DNA of 44,859 nt from Phycisphaerae bacterium (GTDB taxonomy: Bacteria > Planctomycetota > Phycisphaerae > Sedimentisphaerales > Anaerobacaceae), in contig JAGOLX010000052.1 of the NCBI GenBank assembly GCA_017993835.1, positions 1 to 44,859 of the forward strand, in the 5' to 3' direction. A program made the translations under genes and the position numbers. Below are positions 1 through 6,717 of the stretch, piece by piece. Within the stretch, counting starts at the first letter, position 1, and each line of letters opens with the position of its first letter. The notes under the pieces are model-generated. The model saw nothing but the letters and a program-made list of their open reading frames with translations, was not told the DNA's origin and ran no database searches.

Positions 1-2
1 AC

Positions 3-218
3 AACAAGGAACTGAGGATGGAGGAGCTGGCCCGTCGGTACAGCGAGGGCAAGATCGACCACCTCGACGGCGTTACGGTCGATTTCAAGGACTGGTGGTT
101 CAACTGCCGTCCGAGCAATACGGAGCCCTTGCTGCGTCTGAACGTCGAGGCCAAGACCCGCGATCTGCTCCAGGAGAAGTTCGGGGAGATCGAGCAGCAG
201 CTCGGCGCCCCGGCATGA
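3..218 (+). CDS. manB: Phosphomannomutase/phosphoglucomutase, C-terminal part (5' end outside window)
   Basis: Only the C-terminal domain of this enzyme lies in the window; the reading frame is open to the left edge, so the apparent ATG at 18 is internal. The visible end carries RPSNTEPLLRLNVEA, the phosphate-binding loop of domain 4 in alpha-D-phosphohexomutases. The N after S (RPSNTEP rather than RPSGTEP) favours the phosphomannomutase/phosphoglucomutase (AlgC/ManB) branch over GlmM. The family interconverts hexose 6-phosphate and hexose 1-phosphate in the cytoplasm to feed nucleotide-sugar synthesis. The next gene begins 15 bases downstream on the same strand, so the two may be co-transcribed. 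Family assignment is firm; substrate preference cannot be judged from this fragment. Confidence 0.85.
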   Translation, partial: NKELRMEELARRYSEGKIDHLDGVTVDFKDWWFNCRPSNTEPLLRLNVEAKTRDLLQEKFGEIEQQLGAPA

Positions 219-233
219 GATGAGGAGTTGAGC

Positions 234-1199
234 ATGAGGCAAGATCGTCTTTCCCGTCGAGACTTGGTTGCGGCGTCCGGCGTCGCCTTGCTGGGAGGTC
301 ATTGGGTGCGGGCTGCTGCGGGGTCGGGCACGACCGCTTCCGCGGGCGCCGATTTCTTCCGGTACAGCCTGAACACCAGCACGATCCGCGGCCAGAAGCT
401 CGGCCTGGAGAAGGAGATCGACGTCGCGGCGGAGGCGGGCTACGGCGCGATTGAGCCGTGGGTCTCGACGATCCAGGACTACGTGAAGGCCGGCGGCAAG
501 CTCGCGGACGTCCGCAAGCGAATTGAAGACCACGGCCTGACCGTGGAAGGGGCGATCTCGTTTTCCGCGTGGATCGTCGATGACGACGCCAGACGGGCCG
601 GGGCCCTGGAACAGCTCAAGCGAGAGATGGACCTGCTGGTCCAGATCGGCGGCACGCGGATTGCGGCGCCCCCGGTTGGCGCGAACGGAAACGACGCCCC
701 CATCCTCGATCTGGCAAAGGTCGCCGAGCGATATCGAGCGATCCTGAACCTTGGCGATTCGACGGGCGTCACACCCGCCCTGGAACTGTGGGGTCCGTCG
801 AAGAACCTGCATCGGCTTGGCGAGTGCGTTTTCGTCATCGTCGAAAGCGGCCACCCGAAGGCGTGTCTGCTGGGCGACGTGTACCACATCTACAAGGGGG
901 GCTCGGACTTTGCGGGCCTGAAGATGCTCAGCGCCGGCGCGATGCCTGTGCTGCACATGAACGACTACCCGGCCGATCCGCCGCGAGACAAGATCGCGGA
1001 CCGTGACCGCGTCATGCCCGGCGACGGCATCGCACCGTTGCCGCAGATCCTCGCATCCCTGCGTGCCAACGGCGGCCCGCGGGTCTTGTCGCTGGAGTTG
1101 TTCAGCCAGGTGTATTGGGACAAGGACCCGCTGGAAGTGGCCAGGACCGGCCTGGCGAAGATGAAAGCTGCTGTGGAGGAGTCGATTGGCGTAGTGTAG
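234..1199 (+). CDS. Tat-exported sugar phosphate isomerase/epimerase-like TIM-barrel protein
   Basis: This 321-residue protein has an N-terminal twin-arginine signal (SRRDLVAASGVALLGG), so it is probably exported folded by the Tat pathway. The mature part resembles the xylose isomerase-like TIM barrel (AP endonuclease 2 superfamily). Candidate metal-binding acidic and histidine positions fall in ALELWG, LLGDVYH, VLHMNDYP and LSLELFSQ, in the expected order along the barrel. The ATG at 234 is preferred over a TTG at 228 because GGAG at 224-227 is correctly spaced only for the ATG. Tat-exported members of this family are abundant in Planctomycetota, often near carbohydrate genes, but most have no defined substrate. 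Isomerase or epimerase activity on a sugar is inferred from the fold only. Confidence 0.8.
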   Translation: MRQDRLSRRDLVAASGVALLGGHWVRAAAGSGTTASAGADFFRYSLNTSTIRGQKLGLEKEIDVAAEAGYGAIEPWVSTIQDYVKAGGKLADVRKRIEDHGLTVEGAISFSAWIVDDDARRAGALEQLKREMDLLVQIGGTRIAAPPVGANGNDAPILDLAKVAERYRAILNLGDSTGVTPALELWGPSKNLHRLGECVFVIVESGHPKACLLGDVYHIYKGGSDFAGLKMLSAGAMPVLHMNDYPADPPRDKIADRDRVMPGDGIAPLPQILASLRANGGPRVLSLELFSQVYWDKDPLEVARTGLAKMKAAVEESIGVV

Positions 1200-1239
1200 A
1201 AACGAGATTCTGGAGCCGACGCGAATGAAGGGAGAGACG

Positions 1240-1995
1240 ATGGCAGTTCACGCATGTTGGATGGCGATTCTGCTCGCGGCTTCCGCCGGTGGGGCGACGG
1301 ATGTGCTGCTGGACCGGAACGACGAACCCCTGCTGGTTTCCGCGGACCCGGTCCTGGCCGATGTCAACCAGCTCACAGTGGTCCTGGCGACGCGGGATAC
1401 GCCAGGCGTCGAGCGGATGATCGACGCAGCGGATGTGAAGGCCCGGGTCTTGCACAAGCTCGGCGAGGCTGGCGTCGGAGTCGTCCCGCGGGGGACGGAG
1501 ACAACGCCAAGGCTGGTTGTGCACATCGAAGGAATGGAAGTGCCAGGCAGTGACCAGAGCGTTTTCCGTGTGCAGACGGCGCTGGACCGGCTCGTGATTG
1601 TCCCCGGCCAGGGGAATCGGCAGTTGCTGACCGAGGTCTGGCGGGTCGGTCCGACGATGGCTGTCGTGGCCAAGTCCCAGGTGGGCGGCGCGATCTGCGA
1701 CGCCGTGCTGGTCCAGACGGGCGCCTTCGCCGACGCCCACAGAACTGCCCGTCGCCTGCTGGGTGCGACGAAGGACGCGCCGGGAGCCGAGACGCAGGGG
1801 CCGGCGCAGCTTTTGCTGCAAACCCCGGCGGTGACGTCGCCGTCTACGTTTGTCGCATCCAGGAACGGCCGGGCGTTTCACCGGCCGGGCTGTCGCTGGG
1901 CGCAGAACATCTCTGCGGACAACATGGTCCGCTACCAGACTCGGGAAGAGGCCCTTGCCGGCGGCAAGAAACCGTGCAAATCCTGCAAGCCGTAG
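1240..1995 (+). CDS. Secreted protein of unknown function with Ada-like Cys-rich C-terminal motif
   Basis: I do not recognise the main body of this 251-residue protein. It starts with a short hydrophobic export signal (MAVHACWMAILLAASAGG). The last ~45 residues hold FHRPGCRW followed by REEALAGGKKPCKSCKP. This H-x3-C ... C-x2-C pattern resembles the small zinc-binding module of the Ada DNA-repair protein N-terminus, also found as a tail on some secreted nuclease-like proteins. No nuclease or transferase motif is visible in the middle part. The ATG at 1240 is chosen over one at 1225 because GGAGAG directly precedes it. A metal-binding tail on an exported protein is likely; the function is open. 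Confidence 0.6.
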   Translation: MAVHACWMAILLAASAGGATDVLLDRNDEPLLVSADPVLADVNQLTVVLATRDTPGVERMIDAADVKARVLHKLGEAGVGVVPRGTETTPRLVVHIEGMEVPGSDQSVFRVQTALDRLVIVPGQGNRQLLTEVWRVGPTMAVVAKSQVGGAICDAVLVQTGAFADAHRTARRLLGATKDAPGAETQGPAQLLLQTPAVTSPSTFVASRNGRAFHRPGCRWAQNISADNMVRYQTREEALAGGKKPCKSCKP

Positions 1996-2018
1996 TCGGA
2001 GAGCAGAAGGGTTGTATT

Positions 2019-3026
2019 GTGACGAATCGAGAACGCGTGTTGGCGACGGTGAGCCACAAATCGCCCGACAAGGTCCCCTATGACATTCGGTTCACGCAAC
2101 CCGCCCGCGTCAAGATGGCCGCACACTACGGGGACGACCGGTTCGAGTCGAAATTGGGAAACTGCTTCACCTGGCTGCGGCCGCACCTGCCGGATGCCCG
2201 CTTCGTCGAGGTTGCCCCGGACATCTGGCAGGATGAGTTTGGCGTGCAGTGGGATCGGCACGTGGACAAGGACATCGGCGTCGTCTGCAATCGACGGGTC
2301 ACGCCGGAGAACGTCGGCACGTTTCGGTTCCCGGATCCGAACGACCCTGCGCGTTACCGTTCCTTTGACGCCATGGTCAAGCCGAACGGGGACACCGCCG
2401 TGCTGGTCAGCCTGGGTTTCTCGCTCTTCGAGCGGGCCTGGACGCTGGCGGGGATGGAAAACGTGCTGATGGCCATGGTTTCCGACCCGCGATTTGCCGA
2501 AACGCTCTTGGACCGCATTCTGGAATTCAACCTGGCGATCATCGAAAACGCCTGCACGTGGGTGGTGGACATCTTCCGTTTCGGCGACGACTGGGGCCAC
2601 CAGCGGGGTGTCCTCATGGGACCCGACCTCTGGCGTCGGTTCATCAAGCCGCGGTTTCGCGCGATGTGTGATCTCGTGAAATCCAAGGGGAAACTTGTTA
2701 TGCTGCACTCCTGCGGCAAAGTCGATGAGTTATTCGACGACCTGATCGAGTGCGGCCTGGACATCTTCAATCCCTTCCAGCCGGAGGTGATGGATGTCTT
2801 TGAAGTCAAGAAACGGTACGGCGACCGGCTGACCTTCTACGGCGGCATCAGCATCCAGCGGACGCTCCCGTTCGGGACGGTTCAGCAGGTCCGGGATGAG
2901 GTCCGGCGGCTGATCGACGGGGTCGGCGAACAGGGCGGCTACATCGCCTCGCCTTCGCACGATATCCCCGGCGACGCGAAACCCGAGAACATCGCCGCGA
3001 TGATCGAGGTTCTCCAGAACCAATGA
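2019..3026 (+). CDS. Uroporphyrinogen decarboxylase (UroD)-family protein, probable methyltransferase-type
   Basis: The 335-residue protein belongs to the UroD superfamily, which includes heme-pathway UroD and the corrinoid methyltransferases MtaA, MtbA and CmuA. It opens with TNRERVLATVSHKSPDKVP, typical of the methyltransferase-like branch. Near the C-terminus, HSCGKVDELFDDLIECG resembles the H-x-C-G zinc/thiol-binding segment of MtaA/MtbA-type enzymes, and YGGISIQRTLPFGT follows. The GTG at 2019 gives the family-typical N-terminus and has GAAGG eight bases upstream; earlier ATGs lie inside the preceding gene. The gene is followed 25 bases later by a DUF1638 gene. A heme-pathway role seems unlikely in this context. 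Methyl transfer from an unidentified substrate is an inference. Confidence 0.8.
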   Translation: MTNRERVLATVSHKSPDKVPYDIRFTQPARVKMAAHYGDDRFESKLGNCFTWLRPHLPDARFVEVAPDIWQDEFGVQWDRHVDKDIGVVCNRRVTPENVGTFRFPDPNDPARYRSFDAMVKPNGDTAVLVSLGFSLFERAWTLAGMENVLMAMVSDPRFAETLLDRILEFNLAIIENACTWVVDIFRFGDDWGHQRGVLMGPDLWRRFIKPRFRAMCDLVKSKGKLVMLHSCGKVDELFDDLIECGLDIFNPFQPEVMDVFEVKKRYGDRLTFYGGISIQRTLPFGTVQQVRDEVRRLIDGVGEQGGYIASPSHDIPGDAKPENIAAMIEVLQNQ

Positions 3027-3051
3027 TGGAAACGTGCAGTAGTGAGTGTGC

Positions 3052-3810
3052 ATGATTGGACCGATTGATTTGACCGCCTTGCCGGGCGGCGCGAAACGAC
3101 TGCAACTGATCGCCTGCAAAGTGGTGCAGCGCGAAGCCTACTTCTGTGCGGCTCGCTCTCGGAACGTCATCGACGTGGTGCTCATGCCGCAGGGATTGCA
3201 CAATGAACCGGACCGGCTCCGCTCCGAGGTGCAGAAGGCGCTCGCCTGCACAACCGACATCCAGGGACGTCGCTACGACGCGTCGTTGCTCGGGTACGGC
3301 CTGTGCAGCAACGGCGTGGTGGGCCTTTCCGCCGAGATTCCGATTGTCGTGCCCCGAGGGCACGATTGCATCACGCTCCTGCTCGGCTCCAAGGACCGCT
3401 ACCAGGAGTACTTCGACACGCATCGCGGGGTCTACTGGTACAGTCCCGGCTGGATCGAGGCGGGCACGCAGCCCGGCAAGGAACGCTATGAGAAGCTGCT
3501 CGAAGAGTACACCCGCAAGTACGGCCCCGACAACGCCCAGTACCTCCTGGAGGTCGAGCAGACCTGGATGAAGGAGTATCAGTGGGCGACGTACGTTGAC
3601 TGGGGCCTGACCGATTCCGACGCCTACAAGGCATTCAGCAGGGACTGTGCCGCGTTTCTGAAGTGGAACTACGGCGAGTTGACAGGCGACTCGGGCCTGA
3701 TGCAGCGGTTCGTCGACGGCCTCTGGAGCGACGAGGAGTTCCTGGTCGTCCAGCCCGGCCAACGGATCGCGGAGGACGTCACCAACCGGGGGATCATCAA
3801 AGCCGAATGA
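3052..3810 (+). CDS. DUF1638 domain-containing protein
   Basis: This 252-residue protein matches DUF1638 throughout: RLQLIACKVVQREAYFCAA near the start, VVLMPQGLH, then YDASLLGYGLCSNG and IVVPRGHDCITLLLGSK, and later a GWIE segment. DUF1638 genes are often found next to corrinoid proteins and UroD-like methyltransferases in anaerobes, which fits the gene immediately upstream. The biochemical function is not established; conserved Cys and His positions (LGYGLCSNG, RGHDC) suggest metal or cofactor binding. ATG 3052 is preferred, with GTG 3046 as alternative. The stop overlaps the next gene's ATG (ATGA at 3807-3810), which implies translational coupling to the metallophosphoesterase. Confidence 0.8.
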   Translation: MIGPIDLTALPGGAKRLQLIACKVVQREAYFCAARSRNVIDVVLMPQGLHNEPDRLRSEVQKALACTTDIQGRRYDASLLGYGLCSNGVVGLSAEIPIVVPRGHDCITLLLGSKDRYQEYFDTHRGVYWYSPGWIEAGTQPGKERYEKLLEEYTRKYGPDNAQYLLEVEQTWMKEYQWATYVDWGLTDSDAYKAFSRDCAAFLKWNYGELTGDSGLMQRFVDGLWSDEEFLVVQPGQRIAEDVTNRGIIKAE

Positions 3811-4757
3811 TTACGATGTCGCTTCGAGAGGAAATTGGTTTGCTCCTGTTCGGCCTGCTGATCCTGGCGCTCTACGGCCTGGAATTCGTCCATCTCGTCG
3901 GCTATCTCGTGGTCAGGATCCGCCAGGGATCGTGGAAGGGCATTCGGGTCGGGAAGTCCCATCTGGCTGTGCACGTGGTGGCTTCGATCGGGATTCTCTG
4001 CCTGCTCTATGCATGGCTCATCGAACCTCGTTGGATCGACGTCAATCAGGTGACTCTGCACACGGCGAAGCTGAAGGACTCGGGCTTCCGGATCGTCCAG
4101 ATCTCCGACCTGCACTGCGACCGGAATGCCCGCAACGAGGAGCGAGTGGTGCAGATCGTCAACGCGCTCAAGCCGGACATCGTCGTTGCGACCGGCGATT
4201 ACCTCAATGACACGGCCGGGCTGCCGCGTCTGCGCCAGATGCTCCGCCAACTGGAAGCCCCGCTCGGCAAGTTCGCCGTGACGGGCAACTTCGAAGCCTT
4301 TCACTGGCCCGATCTGGATGTGCTGGCCGACAGCGGTTTTCGCACGCTCGGACGGGAGACCGCCCTCGTGATGAAGGGCGCCGACGCCCTTGCCATCGGC
4401 GGCATGGGATATGTCCGTTCCGACTCCCCGAGGAGACCCTTCGACGGTTTCTCCGCGGGGCGATACAATGTCTTTCTGTTTCACACGCCCGACCTGGTCG
4501 AGGACCTCGGCCCGCGCGGCATCGACCTGTATCTGTGCGGTCACACGCACGGTGGACAGGTCCGGCTGCCCTGGTATGGCGCCCTGATTACGTTCTCGAA
4601 ATTCGGCAAGAAGTACGAATCGGGCATGTACCGCGTTGGCAGCACGGTGCTGTACGTCAATCGCGGATTGGGTCTGGAACCCCGCCCGGCGCCACAGGTG
4701 CGGTTTCTCGCCCGGCCGGAGATCGCGGTCTTCGACATTCTGCCTGCACGGGAGTGA
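3807..4757 (+). CDS. Membrane-anchored metallophosphoesterase (YkuE/YaeI-like)
   Basis: The 316-residue protein has two N-terminal membrane helices (about residues 8-33 and 50-70) followed by a calcineurin-like phosphoesterase domain. Visible metal-site motifs are ISDLHCD (D-x-H), VVATGDYLND (GD), TGNFEA and LCGHTHGGQVRLPW (GHTH). This arrangement fits the YkuE/YaeI group, some of which act on lipid-linked phosphates at the membrane. The usual GNH(D/E) motif reads GNFE, so the histidine normally placed to protonate the leaving group is Phe; a His three residues downstream (EAFH) could substitute. The start overlaps the stop of the DUF1638 gene. The substrate is unknown. Confidence 0.85.
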   Translation: MITMSLREEIGLLLFGLLILALYGLEFVHLVGYLVVRIRQGSWKGIRVGKSHLAVHVVASIGILCLLYAWLIEPRWIDVNQVTLHTAKLKDSGFRIVQISDLHCDRNARNEERVVQIVNALKPDIVVATGDYLNDTAGLPRLRQMLRQLEAPLGKFAVTGNFEAFHWPDLDVLADSGFRTLGRETALVMKGADALAIGGMGYVRSDSPRRPFDGFSAGRYNVFLFHTPDLVEDLGPRGIDLYLCGHTHGGQVRLPWYGALITFSKFGKKYESGMYRVGSTVLYVNRGLGLEPRPAPQVRFLARPEIAVFDILPARE

Positions 4758-4783
4758 CAACCAGCTGAGGAAGACGATCTGGA

Positions 4784-5356
4784 ATGCATCTGGCAACGGT
4801 TCTCTTGATTGCGGTAGGTCTCGCGATGGACGCCTTCGCGGTTTCCATCGTCTCGGGCAGCGTATACAAGGATCTGCACGTCAAACACGCACTTCGCATG
4901 GCGTTGTTCTTCGGCGGCTTTCAGGCGGTCATGCCGCTGATCGGGTTTCTGGCCGGCCTGACCCTGAAGAGCTACATCTGCGCGTGCGACCACTGGATCG
5001 CCTTTGCCCTGCTGTCCTTTGTCGGGGGCAAGATGGTCTATGAGGCGTTCCGGATCGAAGCGGTGGAGAAGAACCGCGATCCCTCGGACCTGGCGGTCCT
5101 GCTGGCCCTGTCCGTTGCGACGAGCATCGATGCGCTGGCGGTCGGCATCACTCTGTCCCTGCTGACGACATCCATCCTGCTGGCCGTGACGATCATTGGC
5201 GTCGTCACCTTCGGCCTGTCCTACGCCGGCGTCTACATCGGCAAACGCTTCGGCCACTTCTTCGAGAGTCGGATCGAGGTCCTCGGCGGCCTCATTCTCA
5301 TCGCCATCGGCGTCAAGATCCTGCTCGGTCACCTCCTCACGCCGGTGACGGCGTAG
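4784..5356 (+). CDS. mntP: Manganese efflux pump MntP
   Basis: The 190-residue protein has about six predicted membrane helices and the two duplicated acidic signatures of the MntP (YebN) family: VGLAMDAFAVSI in helix 1 and ATSIDALAVGI in the second half. These Asp residues are required for Mn(II) export in known homologues. Length and N-terminus match the family. The gene starts 26 bases after the metallophosphoesterase, so transcription is likely shared. I saw no yybP-ykoY manganese riboswitch, which often precedes mntP, in this short gap. MntP moves Mn(II) from cytoplasm to periplasm. Confidence 0.93.
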   Translation: MHLATVLLIAVGLAMDAFAVSIVSGSVYKDLHVKHALRMALFFGGFQAVMPLIGFLAGLTLKSYICACDHWIAFALLSFVGGKMVYEAFRIEAVEKNRDPSDLAVLLALSVATSIDALAVGITLSLLTTSILLAVTIIGVVTFGLSYAGVYIGKRFGHFFESRIEVLGGLILIAIGVKILLGHLLTPVTA

Positions 5357-5402
5357 GCCTGGGGCGCCCTGTGAGCGGGAGGTTTCTCTCGGTCGCATGC
5401 CA

Positions 5403-5428
5403 GATCCTTCGCTCCGTTCGGGATGACA
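5403..5428 (+). repeat. Short intergenic repeat of the HPERSEG type
   Basis: This copy reads GATCCTTCGCTCCGTTCGGG followed by ATGACA. In reverse translation it gives CHPERSEGS, a spurious peptide seen in many bacterial genome annotations because the repeat is widespread between genes. It lies between the convergent genes mntP and the glycosyltransferase. CCTTCGCTCC and the bases around it form an imperfect hairpin, so it may also act in transcript 3'-end formation for both genes. Confidence 0.7.
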
Positions 5429-5459
5429 AATGCAGCACGAGGACCTTCCGGAATTCGCG

Positions 5460-6581
5460 TCAGGCGCGAGCGGCGATTCGCTCGGCGGCGTCATCGAGAC
5501 GCGGGGCCAGACTGGGCCATTCGAACTGGCGCAGACGTTTTCCCAACGCCTCGGTCGCGTCGAGCAGCGAGCCGGTTGTTTCGATGCGAGCGGCCAGATC
5601 GGCGAGCCTGGCAGTCAGGTGCACCGGCGTGCCGTCGTAGAGAAAACCGCCGGCCGGACCGTCGTCCGGAGCCCCAAAGACCTCGGGATACGCCAGACGC
5701 CGGGGAACGAGCGGATAGGCCCCCGCGAGTGCGGCTTCGACGGCACTGATGCCGAAGAACTCGTGCGATGCGGTCGAGACGAATACGTCCGCCTCCAACA
5801 GGGCGGCTTCGTAGTCGGCTCGGGCCGCCTGGTGACCCCAGCGGTCGATGTGGTCCGCGAACCGCCGGCGGGCTTGGCCGAAGACCTCGGGGACCTCGCG
5901 GAACTGTTCTCCGATCACGCTGATTCGGAACGGAATGCGCCGTTCTTCGAGCTGTTCGACGGCTGCGAAGAAGTCGTCCGGGGTCTTGTCGTGCTCCCAC
6001 CGGGCGGCCCAGAGGATTCGCAAGGGACCGGGGGGGCGGCTCGGCCGGCGGGGCAGCGGGCTCACGCCGGGCGGGCGCACCTCGGACTTGTCGCGGATTC
6101 TCTGGATGGCTTCGATGGGCTGGTGATCCGGCATGTGGTTCAGGAGGATCGCCATCGCGTCGAGGAACGAGTCCCGATGGAAAGCGGAGTTGAACCAGAC
6201 CGCGTCGGCTGCCAGCGCGGTGGTCAGGTTCGTCATCGCGAACTGGTAGTCTCGCTCGCTCTCGCACCGGGTCGGATAGGTCAGTTGGTTCTCGTGGAAG
6301 TAGACGATGCGCGGCACGTCTCGGATGGGCCTCGGCGCCAGACCCACGAACTCCGCGAGATTGAGCATGTCCGAGCACAGCAGCACGTCGGGCGGCGTGT
6401 CCGCGTCGAACTGCTGCTCGATCTGTCGGGCGAAGGTGACAGCGGCGTGACGCATCCGCCATTTCCACTTGTACGCAGGCAGCGACAGGATAGACCATTC
6501 GTGCCTGCCGGTCGCCGACCAGCCGTCGAGAAAGGCCTTGTGACTGCCGCCATAGTAGGGCTCGAGCGCCAGGATTCGCAT
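5460..6581 (-). CDS. Homologue of tRNA-queuosine alpha-mannosyltransferase (DUF3524 / GTDC1-like)
   Basis: The N-terminus MRILALEPYYGGSHKAFLDG and the later LPAYKWKWRMRHAA are hallmarks of the DUF3524 domain. That domain defines the vertebrate enzyme GTDC1/QTMAN, which mannosylates queuosine in tRNA-Asp. The C-terminal half has a GT-B glycosyltransferase core: ILWAARWEHDKTPDDFFAAV, SHEFFGISAVEAALAGAYP and LVPRRLAYPEVF contain the usual nucleotide-sugar binding glutamates. The protein has 373 residues and no signal peptide, so it is cytoplasmic. ATG 6581 is chosen; a GTG nine bases upstream is possible. Modification of queuosine tRNA is inferred from the family; no queuosine genes lie in the window. 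Confidence 0.8.
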   Translation of the reverse strand: MRILALEPYYGGSHKAFLDGWSATGRHEWSILSLPAYKWKWRMRHAAVTFARQIEQQFDADTPPDVLLCSDMLNLAEFVGLAPRPIRDVPRIVYFHENQLTYPTRCESERDYQFAMTNLTTALAADAVWFNSAFHRDSFLDAMAILLNHMPDHQPIEAIQRIRDKSEVRPPGVSPLPRRPSRPPGPLRILWAARWEHDKTPDDFFAAVEQLEERRIPFRISVIGEQFREVPEVFGQARRRFADHIDRWGHQAARADYEAALLEADVFVSTASHEFFGISAVEAALAGAYPLVPRRLAYPEVFGAPDDGPAGGFLYDGTPVHLTARLADLAARIETTGSLLDATEALGKRLRQFEWPSLAPRLDDAAERIAARA

Positions 6582-6627
6582 CGGTCTCACTCAGGAACAC
6601 TTCGGGTCCAGGTTGCTCATGGCCGTC

Positions 6628-6655
6628 AGTGTACATGAGACAACGGCCAACGCAA
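6628..6655 (-). promoter_or_regulatory. Candidate promoter for the DUF3524 glycosyltransferase gene
   Basis: On the minus strand TTGCGT (6655-6650) is separated by 16 bases from TACACT (6633-6628), about 47 bases upstream of the ATG at 6581. The match to a sigma70-type promoter is moderate and unsupported by any other evidence. Confidence 0.35.
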
Positions 6656-6717
6656 GCGGATAGCCTTGCCTTGCCAGGGTCTGTGGGGCCCTCCTCGTCT
6701 TGTTCCAGGCGAGCCCG

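Noticed and set aside
4758-4783. A manganese riboswitch before mntP
   Set aside because: The gap is only 26 bases, too short for a yybP-ykoY element.
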